Shown here: positions 24,732-34,073 of the stretch, one piece after another
How positions within the stretch are numbered: position 1 is the first letter of the stretch
Layout of the letters: the number at the start of each line of letters is the position of its first letter
IMG/VR virus record: IMGVR_UViG_3300004369_000597
Location: 1-54,620 of that record
DNA: 54,620 bases
Direction: 5' to 3' (one strand)
Source: a virus
The notes under the pieces: generated by a model
The model's database searches: none
Told to the model about the DNA's origin: nothing
The model's input: the letters and a program-made list of their open reading frames with translations, nothing else
Translations under genes and position numbers: made by a program

Positions 24732-24938
24732 TTATTTAGAGTGAGGGGGCAATTTAGCCTCAACAAACATTTCGTGTTTGCGTTTTATAGGGTTATATTT
24801 TTTGAAACGCAACTTTCTACCCTCTTGCATTAAAGTTTTTGTTTTTTCTACAACATAATGATAAGTGTGATGTTCTCTGGTTTCACCCTCAGGAATTAGA
24901 TACACTTTAGTTCTTTTTTTAGTAGACTTGCTTGCCAT
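24732..24938 (-). CDS. rpmG: Ribosomal protein bL33 homologue
   Basis: 68 residues. The C-terminal half, LRFKKYNPIKRKHEMFVEAK, lines up closely with the bL33 signature ([20 protein letters not shown] in E. coli), and the N-terminal half (KVYLIPEG...YHYVVEKTK) fits the first beta-hairpin of bL33. The protein is basic and of the right length (about 50-60 in bacteria plus a short tail). It could replace host L33 in the 50S subunit near the E site. It starts in a TAATG overlap with the giant upstream gene. Phage-encoded ribosomal proteins are known from marine viral metagenomes. Confidence 0.8.
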   Translation of the reverse strand: MASKSTKKRTKVYLIPEGETREHHTYHYVVEKTKTLMQEGRKLRFKKYNPIKRKHEMFVEAKLPPHSK

Positions 24939-27679
24939 TATAAAAATCTTTTTAAATCTGCTAATGCTTGTTCTGCATCTTCTCTCATAGCAGAACCGTA
25001 GTCTTTAACATCTCTGTTATTATCTATATCTTGTACGACTCTAAACATGATTTCGTCTCTGTCATCATCCGCATGCATGTCAAGTTCACTAGCCTTTTCA
25101 TTAACTAATTGATCAAGTTCCTCCGTAGTTAATTTTAAAAATTCAGCAAGTGCATCTTCTCCGTCAACATGATAAATTCTATCTGCGTCACCTATCCAAC
25201 TACCTTCAGCATATGGATCAACACTTTCGTTAGCACCTACTAAATCACCCACTTTTGCAGGACCACCTGTTGGGCCTAATTGACCAGCACGTTTTTGATT
25301 AGCATCTAAATCTTCATCAATTTCGTCAATACCAAATTTGTCTTTAACTACTTTTTTAAACTTGGAAGATTTTTTAGCAACTTCATCTGTAAAGAAAGGA
25401 TGCTTTATTAAAGGAGATCCGTCTTTATCTTTGGGGAACAAACCTTTTTTCAACATATTAATTTTAAAGTCTGCTCTAGTTTCTAAATCGTCAGGTGTGT
25501 TTTGTGTAGCATACAATGCTCTTTGCACAGAAGGATGCTCTGATAAGCCGGGAGCAAATTTTTCGATTGCGGCAATCGCACCATCGTAGTCACCACCTTT
25601 ATATTTCTTGTCATTTAAAATACCGTATGCAACTTTAATTTCTTGGTCAGTAAAATCTAAATCTTCTGCTTCATCTAAATTATCAGGATCATCAAACTCA
25701 TGGTTGATAATCTTAGCATTGATTACGCCTGGAAAGTAAGACATACCGTCTTTTGTGTAAATTCTACCAGATGAACTTGGTTTGCGCGGAGCTTCAAATG
25801 ATACTACTTCGACATCATCACCCCTAAAATCTTTTACAGTAGCAGGAAGTTTAATTTCTTCTCCTGTTTTTGCGTCTACTAATTTAGGATTGTATTTTTT
25901 AGGTTCATCTTCCCATTTATCAAAATCTGAAGCCATAAACTCATCTAACTGATCTTCTGCTAATCCCGCACCCCATGGTGCTCCACCAAATGCGCCAAGT
26001 ATTCCTGCTAATGCTCTACCAATTGTAACATGATCTTTATCAGGACCTTTCGTGTCTTTTTTCTTTTGTAGTTTGCTTTTTGCATCTGCATATGCGGCAT
26101 CAGGCGCTGTTGTTGCACCTGAATCAGGAATTTCTCCTGATTTTATAAAATCCATTAACATTTTTGCTTCTTTTCCGAAATTTGTTCGTCTTGCTGGATC
26201 ATTAGTTTTAGCGGCTTCTTTCTTTAACCATTTAATTTTTTCTTTTATGACACGTTGGTAATCGCCGCCGTCTTTAGAAACGTCTGCGAGGAATCTCTGT
26301 ACCTTTTCTTTAATTTCTGCGTTTGATAATAAACCCTCATCCTCATGTAAATCTTTTGGCATTTTTTGTTGTAGTCGTAGCCATGCTTTTTGCACGGCTT
26401 TTTTAACCATTGGATCGTTTGCTGTTTCAGGGTCTAGCAATAAGTCTTGTAATGCTTTTTTTCTGTCTTTGAAATCTTTTGTTATTTTGGCTTTCGTGTG
26501 ATTACCAAGAGGAAAAGGAGGTGCTTTTTCTTCTTCCATCATTTCTTCATCTTCTTCTTCCATAACGTCTTCTTCAGATTCAGCAACTTTGAACTCCATC
26601 TCATCTTCAGATTCAGTTTCAGTAATTTCTTCTTCGTGACCTTGATTTTCATCAGATGGTGCATCTTCTGCGCCTTCTGTAATTTCTTGTGCCCATGCTT
26701 CTAATTCGTTTACTTCATTCATTTCAGCAACAATGTTTTTGTTGAGTTTGTTTAAGATTGGCAATACTGATTCAATTCTAGGATCGATGCTTTCATGTGA
26801 AAACATTTCTGCAATAGATGGATCATGCTCATCTTCCATAAGAGTAGGAGTCCAAGATTCAAAGTAATGATTATATCCACGATGACTTTGCATCTTTTGC
26901 AATGTTTCTTTTAATGACTTGTGATGCTTAACACCTTCACTGACTAATTGTGCTACGGATTCTGTAAACTCGCCGGTTTTAGTGGCACGAATAAATCCTG
27001 CCATCTTTGTATATTCTTCTACTAATTGGGTAATATGTTTGCCACGCTCATCGTACGGTGTACCACCTTCTGCTACATGTCTACCATATACACGTGCAAT
27101 ACCAGGACGTTTGGTTGGTACTAAAAATCTTTCGCCTTCTGTATTTTCTACAAAAATCTTATGAACATTTCTCCAGCGTTGCTCACCTTCTTGCACCTGT
27201 CTGTCATGTTGTATAACAACTTTAACATTAGGTATATTATCACTGTATGAGGTGGTTTTGTTTACGGCATGATAGCCTTCATCCATTCTTTCTTTCATCT
27301 TGTAATAATCCCGTTGACGCATATCATCACCCAACCGATCACTATCTTGTAAATCAAAATCTAATTGCTTAGATAACGTCCATTGCTTTAAATGTTTTAA
27401 TAATCCAGACCATGAATCATCATAATCTAGGCCGGGTGTTTTACCTGGAGGACTACCTGCTTGTTCTTCATCATAGTAAAGTTTGAGTTGAGATGCTTGG
27501 TCAATGGTAGCCCAAGCCTTTCCGTAATCTTGTCCGTCTTTAGTAAATGTGAACTCAAATACGTCTGCTTGTTCAGGGTTTGACCTCTCATTTTTAGAGT
27601 TTTTAGGTACTGGTTTGTATCCTCTTACTTTGAGAAGTTCATAAAGCCTTGAATTAAAAGATTCCTGATCGATTGCCAT
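24938..27679 (-). CDS. Large acidic virion-associated protein, 913 aa
   Basis: 913 residues with no enzymatic motif that I recognise. It has a folded N-terminal region, a long strongly acidic low-complexity segment (about 340-395, Glu-rich), basic helical stretches with several 'DPxxKKAVQKAW'-like repeats, and an acidic C-terminal part. Similar large acidic proteins lie beside the terminase gene in marine T4-like phages; role not known to me, virion or capsid-interior protein being a guess. A late-type box ends 5 nt before its ATG and no ribosome-binding site is present. Confidence 0.7.
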   Translation of the reverse strand: MAIDQESFNSRLYELLKVRGYKPVPKNSKNERSNPEQADVFEFTFTKDGQDYGKAWATIDQASQLKLYYDEEQAGSPPGKTPGLDYDDSWSGLLKHLKQWTLSKQLDFDLQDSDRLGDDMRQRDYYKMKERMDEGYHAVNKTTSYSDNIPNVKVVIQHDRQVQEGEQRWRNVHKIFVENTEGERFLVPTKRPGIARVYGRHVAEGGTPYDERGKHITQLVEEYTKMAGFIRATKTGEFTESVAQLVSEGVKHHKSLKETLQKMQSHRGYNHYFESWTPTLMEDEHDPSIAEMFSHESIDPRIESVLPILNKLNKNIVAEMNEVNELEAWAQEITEGAEDAPSDENQGHEEEITETESEDEMEFKVAESEEDVMEEEDEEMMEEEKAPPFPLGNHTKAKITKDFKDRKKALQDLLLDPETANDPMVKKAVQKAWLRLQQKMPKDLHEDEGLLSNAEIKEKVQRFLADVSKDGGDYQRVIKEKIKWLKKEAAKTNDPARRTNFGKEAKMLMDFIKSGEIPDSGATTAPDAAYADAKSKLQKKKDTKGPDKDHVTIGRALAGILGAFGGAPWGAGLAEDQLDEFMASDFDKWEDEPKKYNPKLVDAKTGEEIKLPATVKDFRGDDVEVVSFEAPRKPSSSGRIYTKDGMSYFPGVINAKIINHEFDDPDNLDEAEDLDFTDQEIKVAYGILNDKKYKGGDYDGAIAAIEKFAPGLSEHPSVQRALYATQNTPDDLETRADFKINMLKKGLFPKDKDGSPLIKHPFFTDEVAKKSSKFKKVVKDKFGIDEIDEDLDANQKRAGQLGPTGGPAKVGDLVGANESVDPYAEGSWIGDADRIYHVDGEDALAEFLKLTTEELDQLVNEKASELDMHADDDRDEIMFRVVQDIDNNRDVKDYGSAMREDAEQALADLKRFL

Positions 27680-27684
27680 ACTAT

Positions 27685-27691
27685 TATTTAT
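27685..27691 (-). promoter_or_regulatory. Late-like box 5 nt before start codon (ATAAATA-N5-ATG)
   Basis: Minus-strand GATAAATAATAGTATG. If used as a late -10 element the transcript would begin at or next to the ATG at 27679. One of four such modules in the window. Confidence 0.6.
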
Positions 27692-27696
27692 CTCTT

Positions 27697-29253
27697 TTAG
27701 TTAATCACAGCAAAGAACGGTAAAGGGGGAACCATTTCATCATGGTCTCTAATTTGTTCTCCCAAATCACTATGATAGTCAGCAATATCTTGTAGTATGC
27801 GTACAACAAGTAAACTAGCCATTACTAAGTCGTCTGTGCTACCTAATTTAGCGGCATAACTGCCTCCGGATGCTACAAATGTTTTAAGTTCGCTAACTAA
27901 AGGCTTACTGTGTACTCGTAGTTTTTCGCTTTCTATCAGTGTTTTAAATTTTGCACATGCAGAAAGTTTAACTTTTTGCGTTGTTGTATACCCTCTGCGT
28001 TTTTTACCCCTTTCACTAATAAAGATACCGGGTATGTTTGATTCGCCAAACTCATTAAGTGATATCAATGCGGCTTCTCCTATTGAATTATTTTCAATAG
28101 AGTAGTATATGTTGTTAGGTTGACCCGTACACTCTACAATATATTCGTTTATCTGTTTTAATAACTTAATCTGATTTGGAATGTCTGTCTTATTGCTTGT
28201 CCATTCACCTATTTGTGTTGTTGTGTTTGCTTCAAATACTTGTACAGCACATGGATCACTACCCGTGCCCAAAGAAGGGTCGAGTGCAACTACATATACG
28301 TAGTCTTTTTTGGGCTTTTGAAACCATCGTATTTGTCCCATCTTTGTTATAGGTTCAATTCCTTCTAATTTAAAAAGAGTGTTAGGATTAATTAATGTTT
28401 CGTCTGCAATAATAAATTCACAACCAATTTCTCGGTTAAATCTGTCTTCTCCTAACTGTGCTTTTATCTGTTCAGCCCATAGATCATCTCTTCCGGGCTG
28501 TTCATGCCAATATGAACGATATGCTCTAAAGCCATTAACACCTACTTCTTGCTCGTTGCCGGATGAATCAAATGTTTTGTTTGCTTGTTTCCAAATTAGT
28601 GCAAACTGATCTTCATCTGAGTTTGGTGTTGATGTAATGATTGCTTTACCACCTGTTGCTAGTGTGGGTGTAATCGCAGTCCAAAACTCTTCCGCAATTG
28701 TAGGTCGCACAAACGCAAACTCGTCTAAGTATAAAAGTGTAATAGACATACCACGACCAGTGTTTTCAGTTGTTGTTTGTGATACAATACGTGAGCCGTT
28801 TTCAAAGTCTAACGATCCTTTATTATATGTAACAACACCTGCTTTAATATGCGTAGGACAGTTTTCATATGCATATCTGATACGTTGCATGATTTCTTGT
28901 GCGCCGGCATATTTGTGTGCGGCGATAAGAATAGTAGAATCAGGAATAAACATAGCATACCACAACAAATAACCCGCGGCACTTGTTGTTTTGCCTGACT
29001 GTCTAGGCATTAATGCGATTGAATATCTATAATTATGATATGTACTAATTAAACGTTCTTGGTATTCGTATGGGTGATATTGTATTGAACCCTGTGTTGG
29101 GTGCTGAATATAAAAGAAATTATCCATGAAGTATCTGTAGCCAGTGTCAGGCTTGCAACACTCAATGAAATCTTGCAAATCTTTGTCTGTTTTAAAAACC
29201 GTTTTTTTATACGGTGTTTTAACTAACTTATCAACCACTGTAGTTCTACTCAT
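27697..29253 (-). CDS. 17: Terminase large subunit (gp17)
   Basis: 518 residues. ATPase domain: Walker A PRQSGKTT at 83-90, Walker B LLYLDEFAFV, coupling motif IITSTPNS. Nuclease domain: first acidic residue in VVALDPSLGTGSDP, a further Glu in YSIENNSIG, and a final acidic region around LGSTDDLVMASLL. This is the packaging motor that cuts and translocates DNA into the prohead. The size is slightly short of T4 gp17. It lies directly after the 79/67-aa membrane protein gene with an ATGA overlap. Confidence 0.95.
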   Translation of the reverse strand: MSRTTVVDKLVKTPYKKTVFKTDKDLQDFIECCKPDTGYRYFMDNFFYIQHPTQGSIQYHPYEYQERLISTYHNYRYSIALMPRQSGKTTSAAGYLLWYAMFIPDSTILIAAHKYAGAQEIMQRIRYAYENCPTHIKAGVVTYNKGSLDFENGSRIVSQTTTENTGRGMSITLLYLDEFAFVRPTIAEEFWTAITPTLATGGKAIITSTPNSDEDQFALIWKQANKTFDSSGNEQEVGVNGFRAYRSYWHEQPGRDDLWAEQIKAQLGEDRFNREIGCEFIIADETLINPNTLFKLEGIEPITKMGQIRWFQKPKKDYVYVVALDPSLGTGSDPCAVQVFEANTTTQIGEWTSNKTDIPNQIKLLKQINEYIVECTGQPNNIYYSIENNSIGEAALISLNEFGESNIPGIFISERGKKRRGYTTTQKVKLSACAKFKTLIESEKLRVHSKPLVSELKTFVASGGSYAAKLGSTDDLVMASLLVVRILQDIADYHSDLGEQIRDHDEMVPPLPFFAVIN

Positions 29254-29453
29254 TCTGTCCTTTGTGCTTTATAGTCTTTATAGTCTAACAAAAAACCAAT
29301 AGCAACTATAATATTCATACCGCATGATGCTAGAATTATGTGAATATCTTGGTATATATCTAATTTAAGACTTAGATGTAAGTGTCCTACTGCCCAAAAA
29401 GGCACGGCTAAGTTTTGACTAACCCAACTTAATGTGTATCGAATAAACATCAT
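29250..29453 (-). CDS. Small membrane protein
   Basis: 67 residues from ATG 29453; a longer frame to 29489 lies inside the upstream gene and includes the promoter box, so it is unlikely. Two hydrophobic segments (VSQNLAVPFWAVGHLHL and IHIILASCGMNIIVAIGFLL) suggest an inner-membrane protein. The late-type box ATAAATA lies 5 nt before the ATG. It ends in ATGA overlap with the terminase. Function unknown. Confidence 0.6.
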   Translation of the reverse strand: MMFIRYTLSWVSQNLAVPFWAVGHLHLSLKLDIYQDIHIILASCGMNIIVAIGFLLDYKDYKAQRTE

Positions 29454-29458
29454 ATAAG

Positions 29459-29465
29459 TATTTAT
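29459..29465 (-). promoter_or_regulatory. Late-like box 5 nt before start codon (ATAAATA-N5-ATG)
   Basis: Minus-strand GGATAAATACTTATATG; start codon at 29453. The box overlaps the stop region of the upstream sulfotransferase-like gene. Confidence 0.6.
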
Positions 29466-30187
29466 CCTAATCCTAATAACTCTCTCCAAAGTTGATGTAT
29501 AGAATTTCCCATATGGTATGGTAATTCAATACCAAGATATCCTTCTACTATACTAGAAAAATACTCAAATCCTGATTCTTCAAAGAAAAGAGCCGTGTCA
29601 AGTATAATTCGATTACCGGGTTGAACGTTGAATAAAGCGGCTTTTTCGGGACTAGGTTTGTTGAACGTTACCTCTTTATGACATTTCCAAATAGCAATAT
29701 CGTCTTTGATGTCGGCACTAGGATAAATCCAATCACTTTCTTTTTCAAATACATCTTTTTTGGATTTTATTCTTTCTAATGCAGGGCCAAATTTTGGCCA
29801 AGACATAAACATCCAAACTGGGTTTATTAGTTCTTTAATTTTTTCTCCGTCCTGATACAACTCTATCCAATTGTTCATGTGTCCTTGAACAATACTTATA
29901 TAACCATCACTTTGTTGTTTTACAATTTGACTACGCAAATCATTATCTAATACTCTCCCTGAATTAGCAAAGTTTTCTGGTTCGTTAAAATGTGCTATTC
30001 TATGGGACATAGGAGTGTCAATATCTTGTTCCCGATTTAAACGTTGGTATTCTGATTTAAGTTCTTTTGGTGATAAAAAAGAAGGCTCTATCTTTTCAGA
30101 TAAAGATAACAAATTTATAAGATGGTTGCCGCCTGCATATGCAGGGTATACTAGAAATATATTACTAACATTATTAAAAACAGGCAC
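29462..30187 (-). CDS. Sulfotransferase-like P-loop protein
   Basis: 241 residues. The N-terminal strand-loop IFLVYPAYAGGNHLINLL resembles the 5'-PSB loop of sulfotransferases (YPKSGxTWL-type), which holds PAPS. The expected basic residue in that loop is not obvious, so activity is uncertain. It lies directly before the small membrane protein and directly after a methyltransferase, in what looks like a modification cassette. The start is GTG at 30187, with the methyltransferase stop just upstream. Assignment is tentative. Confidence 0.45.
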   Translation of the reverse strand: MPVFNNVSNIFLVYPAYAGGNHLINLLSLSEKIEPSFLSPKELKSEYQRLNREQDIDTPMSHRIAHFNEPENFANSGRVLDNDLRSQIVKQQSDGYISIVQGHMNNWIELYQDGEKIKELINPVWMFMSWPKFGPALERIKSKKDVFEKESDWIYPSADIKDDIAIWKCHKEVTFNKPSPEKAALFNVQPGNRIILDTALFFEESGFEYFSSIVEGYLGIELPYHMGNSIHQLWRELLGLG

Positions 30188-30188
30188 T

Positions 30189-30893
30189 TCACTTGATATC
30201 TAATGGTTGAGTTTTAGTTGCAACTATGCAGTAATAATGTTCTTTAACTACATTGGGTTTTTCAGGATCTTTGGGATCAGGAACGTTTAAATCAAATTCC
30301 ATATTGTTAAATTGATCGATCTTAAAACCTGTTCTGATCAACAATGCGGCTAATTGATCAGCGCCCATAATACTATAATGATTTAAATTAAATTCGTGTT
30401 TTCTATCACATCCTGGAGCAGGTACTTCAATATAAATTTTACTTCCTTGCTTGAGTACACGATTATATTCCATTAAACTAAAGATAGGATAAGGTGAGTG
30501 TTCTAATGCGTGGCGCAAAAAGATAAAGTCTACACTTTCGTCATAGTAACCTTCAATTTGTGGTAAAAATGACAAGTCATATCCTGCGGTAGTGTGTCCT
30601 TTATCTTTACAAATTTTAATATCACCGGGACTTAATGTAACACCCAAAACATCTGTATATTCCCGTGCTTTCATTTCATCTAAGAAATATCCAGGGCCAC
30701 AACCTAAATCTAAGATTTTTGCATCTTTGGGCAGATTCATAGGATCGATGTATGTTTCAACTACTTGTGCAGTAAGATTTTTATGGAACTGACTGTCCCC
30801 TTCATCGTAAATATGTGCTGTATACAACCATTCGTTGTAAAATTTAAGTTTGACTAAATCAAGTGTTTTGTTAATGTCGTAAGGGATTTCCAT
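30189..30893 (-). CDS. Class I SAM-dependent methyltransferase
   Basis: 234 residues from ATG 30893, preferred over TTG 30896 because AGGAG lies 6 nt before it. Motif I ILDLGCGPGYFLDEM is at about residue 60, followed by acidic residues and FIFLRHALEHSPYP (post-motif typical of the ubiE/methyltransf_11 type). It transfers a methyl group to an unknown acceptor; the neighbours suggest a sugar or lipid-linked substrate. A CTAAATA box precedes it. Confidence 0.82.
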   Translation of the reverse strand: MEIPYDINKTLDLVKLKFYNEWLYTAHIYDEGDSQFHKNLTAQVVETYIDPMNLPKDAKILDLGCGPGYFLDEMKAREYTDVLGVTLSPGDIKICKDKGHTTAGYDLSFLPQIEGYYDESVDFIFLRHALEHSPYPIFSLMEYNRVLKQGSKIYIEVPAPGCDRKHEFNLNHYSIMGADQLAALLIRTGFKIDQFNNMEFDLNVPDPKDPEKPNVVKEHYYCIVATKTQPLDIK

Positions 30894-30923
30894 CAATCGC
30901 TCCTAATGCGTCTTAGTTTAAGA

Positions 30924-30930
30924 TATTTAG
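30924..30930 (-). promoter_or_regulatory. Late-like box (CTAAATA)
   Basis: Minus-strand ACTAAATATC about 31 nt before ATG 30893, in the gap following the FkbH-like gene. Confidence 0.4.
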
Positions 30931-30945
30931 TAGTGTAGACGGTGG

Positions 30946-32376
30946 TTATAATTTATTTTTTGCCCAGTGATGTATGCATGTCCCGATATAAGACAAACCA
31001 GCACGGTTAAAATGCGAGTGGTCAGTATGATGGCTAATCGGTATTTTTACTATTTCTACATTAGACTTTTTGGCATAACCCAACCATAGGTTGTAAACTT
31101 CTTCATCATACTTGCCTATTTCACTAGTAATAATTTTTTCAGGAAAAATTAACAAAAACTGCTTATCTAACTGATTGATGAATACCTCTATTTTTTCACG
31201 GTACAGATCGATATTAAGATCGTGCATGGGGTCTTCAATATTAGCAATATAAGAATTTAATTCATTCATTATACTTATTGCAATTAATTTAGCAAAGGTT
31301 GTGTTTTCTCCCCAATTATAGTACCAATTGACGATAGCATTACCAAAATTCCTTACCTCTATAATATGATTAGATTCACAAGTCGCCCATATAGGTAAAC
31401 CCAAACAGCCGGCAATCAATGTTATTTTAGGATTGTTACTTGTAAAACATAATTCTTCCCCGTGTATTACACTTTGTGCTGAAGCATAGTCTACAAACTC
31501 TATATGTGATATATCTTTTTTTGGAAGTCGTATGTTAAAATTATACGGTAGATTGTCTGTGATATAGTTAGAGCAATATTGTTCAATACCCATATCAAGT
31601 ATCCGACAAGAAAATACAAAATCTGATATGCATGTAAAGGGTGCTACGCCATTTGCATCCGGGGCTTGCTCATCGGCAGCAAAATAACCAACTAAACCAT
31701 AATATCCGTATTTGTCCCAAACAAAAACTGCATAGTTTTGTTTATTTTGAAAATTACTATAAGGCATATTAGTGCTTGACAAATCTTCAAATCTAGTTTT
31801 ACTAAAATTAAGTTGGTTACTGCGATTTACTAATTCAAAAATTCTATCATAAAATAACATGCAATTATTAAAATTAGTAATGCAAATTTTTATATCGCTA
31901 TCTTTTAAAAAGTCTATGTTGCTTTTATCAAATGATTTTGCTTCTAATATTCTGTACTGTTCTGTCCTAGAACTACCAGTAGGCATGTCAAACGTGTCCA
32001 TAAAAGAAGTGTCGATTGATACATTAATATCAGGACAAAAATACTTGACTTCGTTGAGATTAATTTCATTATCATCTACAAATAAGACATTAGATTCTCG
32101 TAGTTGAAAACTTTCTATAACTCTTTTTACTGCAGGACCTTTAGGAAAATAATCGATAGTAGGAAATACAAACAAATCCCACACACCTAATTCTTCTAGT
32201 GTTTGTTTTGCTTGAACAAAATTATTTTTACTACAGATAGAATGTGCGACACCCACACTTTCAGATTGTTTGATGAACTCTAACGCTTTGTTGTTGATTG
32301 TGCCGGTTTGGTTATCTTCGCTTAGGCTTTTTTCCCAAAGAACACCGTCTAAATCCCATACAATTAATTTTATCAT
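30946..32376 (-). CDS. FkbH-like HAD protein with C-terminal SGNH-like end
   Basis: 476 residues. The HAD motif is VWDLDGVLW (D8, D10) and there is a second motif in NVLFVDDNEINL. The middle block FELVNRSNQLNFSKTR matches the conserved region of FkbH-type proteins, which load glyceryl or modify acyl-carrier substrates in polyketide and glycan pathways. The end, SHHTDHSHFNRAGLSYIG, recalls the DxxH block of SGNH hydrolases/acyltransferases. Phage versions probably modify virion or host glycans (inference). Its ATG lies within the stop of the 35-aa gene upstream. Confidence 0.7.
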   Translation of the reverse strand: MIKLIVWDLDGVLWEKSLSEDNQTGTINNKALEFIKQSESVGVAHSICSKNNFVQAKQTLEELGVWDLFVFPTIDYFPKGPAVKRVIESFQLRESNVLFVDDNEINLNEVKYFCPDINVSIDTSFMDTFDMPTGSSRTEQYRILEAKSFDKSNIDFLKDSDIKICITNFNNCMLFYDRIFELVNRSNQLNFSKTRFEDLSSTNMPYSNFQNKQNYAVFVWDKYGYYGLVGYFAADEQAPDANGVAPFTCISDFVFSCRILDMGIEQYCSNYITDNLPYNFNIRLPKKDISHIEFVDYASAQSVIHGEELCFTSNNPKITLIAGCLGLPIWATCESNHIIEVRNFGNAIVNWYYNWGENTTFAKLIAISIMNELNSYIANIEDPMHDLNIDLYREKIEVFINQLDKQFLLIFPEKIITSEIGKYDEEVYNLWLGYAKKSNVEIVKIPISHHTDHSHFNRAGLSYIGTCIHHWAKNKL

Positions 32377-32480
32377 TGAGCATTACGTAATTTCTTGCCG
32401 CTAACACTGTCGAGTGCTAGTGCTTCTGTTATGTTACGTAAATACCAGGGTTTTACATCTGCTGGTGTTGGTTCTGCCAT
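32373..32480 (-). CDS. Small 35-aa protein upstream of FkbH-like gene
   Basis: ATG 32480 to TGA 32373, reading MAEPTPADVKPWYLRNITEA and ending GKKLRNAQ. The block WYLRNITEALALD is like a segment seen at the end of T4-like fibre proteins of marine phages, so this may be a small fibre-linked peptide. It starts 3 nt after the LamG-like gene and overlaps the FkbH-like start by 4 nt. Confidence 0.5.
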   Translation of the reverse strand: MAEPTPADVKPWYLRNITEALALDSVSGKKLRNAQ

Positions 32481-32483
32481 TTA

Positions 32484-33686
32484 TTATACCCACTCATTTG
32501 TTAATAGATTTTCTACGTTCTGAATTTCTATTGAAGTTAGATCATCACCTAAGAAAATAAAAAATGCTCCTGCTTCCATTTCACAGAAATTGCTTCCCCC
32601 ATATTTACAACCTAAAGTTATTGTATTATTGACCGATGATGTAGTTGTTGGTACAGTTCCAGTAAACGTTAATGGTATGTCTGCACTGTCAATACGCAGT
32701 CTTAATTTTGTAGCGTTTGTTGCTTGAGTACCGTCATATATCATTGTAAATACATGCCAGTTTGCATCACGTGTTATACCTGTTGTAGCCGACGCTGTAC
32801 CAAAATTAACATTATAATCTCCACCAGCAGTTGCTAATTCTAATTCTGTGTTTGTGGAAGGTTCAGAACCAAATATAGTTCCAGTATCTTCTAATATTCT
32901 ACCTGCCATAAACACTGTAACTTTATTTTGACTTACTAAGTTGGGGACAGGATTAATTGTCATGCACGAACTAGTTCCATTGAAATAAACAAATCCGTAA
33001 CCATTCTTAGTAGTAGGTATAGTTCTATAACTTGTTTTTTGTGAGCCGGTAGAATTTAAGTTATGAGAAAAAGCTGATTGGTCTGTCCATTGTGTTATTT
33101 GAGAACCTTCAGATGCACCGGGAACGATAGAATTTATAATATCGCCCTGAAACTGTCCTTCTAATTTAGTTAATGTTTCACCACTAACCGCATCATCAAT
33201 GCCGGTTGGATTAGGGTTAACCGATACTGCTATCCAAGGTCTGCCTAATAATAATCCACTTGGATTAGGATTGTCAACTATTGTGTTGCCTGAATACTGT
33301 GTAGGTAATGAAGTAATATCGTATGTGTTTTTTACTCTGTAACAAGGTAAATTAGTATCCCCGCTAGGACCGCCTTGTCTTTTCAATTGAGCAATGTCTA
33401 ATCTTTGTACTTGTAAATATTCTTTAGTTTGTGCTTGTTGTAGGGGTTTAAAGAAAAACACATCATTGTTTTCGTCAAAATTTAAAGAGGCTAATGTCGT
33501 AGTTGGTGTGTCAACTGAATTGTTGTCCGGATCACGTTCCAAAGACATTACTTCATAATAACTAGAAGTTAAGCCTTCAGCAGTTGAGGCCGCTGTTGCT
33601 ACTTGAGCAATAGTGTTAGCAGTGTCTAATGATAATACGTTAATTAAACCTGTTAAGCCTTTAACTGGGACGTTGATTGTTGCCAT
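32484..33686 (-). CDS. Fibre-type protein with LamG/ConA-like domain
   Basis: 400 residues, Thr/Ser/Asn-rich. From about residue 150 there is a concanavalin A/LamG-like jelly-roll pattern (ITQWTDQSA, GYGFVYFNGTSSCMTI, VTVFMAGRI, WHVFTMIYDGT, GAFFIFLGDDLT), a fold often found at the ends of phage fibres that bind glycans. The N-terminal 150 residues likely attach to the virion. It is in a run of structural genes. Receptor-binding is inference. Confidence 0.72.
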   Translation of the reverse strand: MATINVPVKGLTGLINVLSLDTANTIAQVATAASTAEGLTSSYYEVMSLERDPDNNSVDTPTTTLASLNFDENNDVFFFKPLQQAQTKEYLQVQRLDIAQLKRQGGPSGDTNLPCYRVKNTYDITSLPTQYSGNTIVDNPNPSGLLLGRPWIAVSVNPNPTGIDDAVSGETLTKLEGQFQGDIINSIVPGASEGSQITQWTDQSAFSHNLNSTGSQKTSYRTIPTTKNGYGFVYFNGTSSCMTINPVPNLVSQNKVTVFMAGRILEDTGTIFGSEPSTNTELELATAGGDYNVNFGTASATTGITRDANWHVFTMIYDGTQATNATKLRLRIDSADIPLTFTGTVPTTTSSVNNTITLGCKYGGSNFCEMEAGAFFIFLGDDLTSIEIQNVENLLTNEWV

Positions 33687-33689
33687 ACA

Positions 33690-34073
33690 TTACCTCTTAT
33701 AACCCTTAAAAGGTTTTACTGGACTTTCTTTATTGATGGATGGTAGTTCTATTGATGCTAAGTCACTGTCGTTTATGTCTTCCCATTCAGATCCAACTGC
33801 TTTATAAGCGGCTTTAAGCATGTTTGCTTCTTCTTCGGTATATGGAAAAGCCACATTGCTTGTGCCAACCCAACTTTCAGAATCTAATTCTAATTGTTCA
33901 GTTGCACTTTCTCCGCTAGCAGATGCAATAGCCATCATTACACGATTTAATTCATATACTCTATCTCTACCTTCTACATCTTGGAATTTGTGTAAACCGC
34001 GTGTACTATAACGATATCTTTTGGATATATAACCTTTACTATTATCTTCTGTTAAAAATTCTTTTGCTCTCAT
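33690..34073 (-). CDS. Small virion-associated protein (MRAKEF-type)
   Basis: 127 residues starting MRAKEFLTE, a start seen in many small proteins of marine T4-like phages. The middle reads RYSTRGLHKFQDVEGRD. No domain is recognised. It starts in a TAATG overlap with the upstream baseplate/fibre gene and ends 3 nt before the LamG-like gene, so structural association is probable. Confidence 0.6.
   Translation of the reverse strand: MRAKEFLTEDNSKGYISKRYRYSTRGLHKFQDVEGRDRVYELNRVMMAIASASGESATEQLELDSESWVGTSNVAFPYTEEEANMLKAAYKAVGSEWEDINDSDLASIELPSINKESPVKPFKGYKR

Noticed and set aside
29454-29489. Longer N-terminus for the small membrane protein at 29250
   Set aside because: It would run through the late-type box and into the upstream coding sequence; ATG 29453 fits the box-to-ATG spacing.
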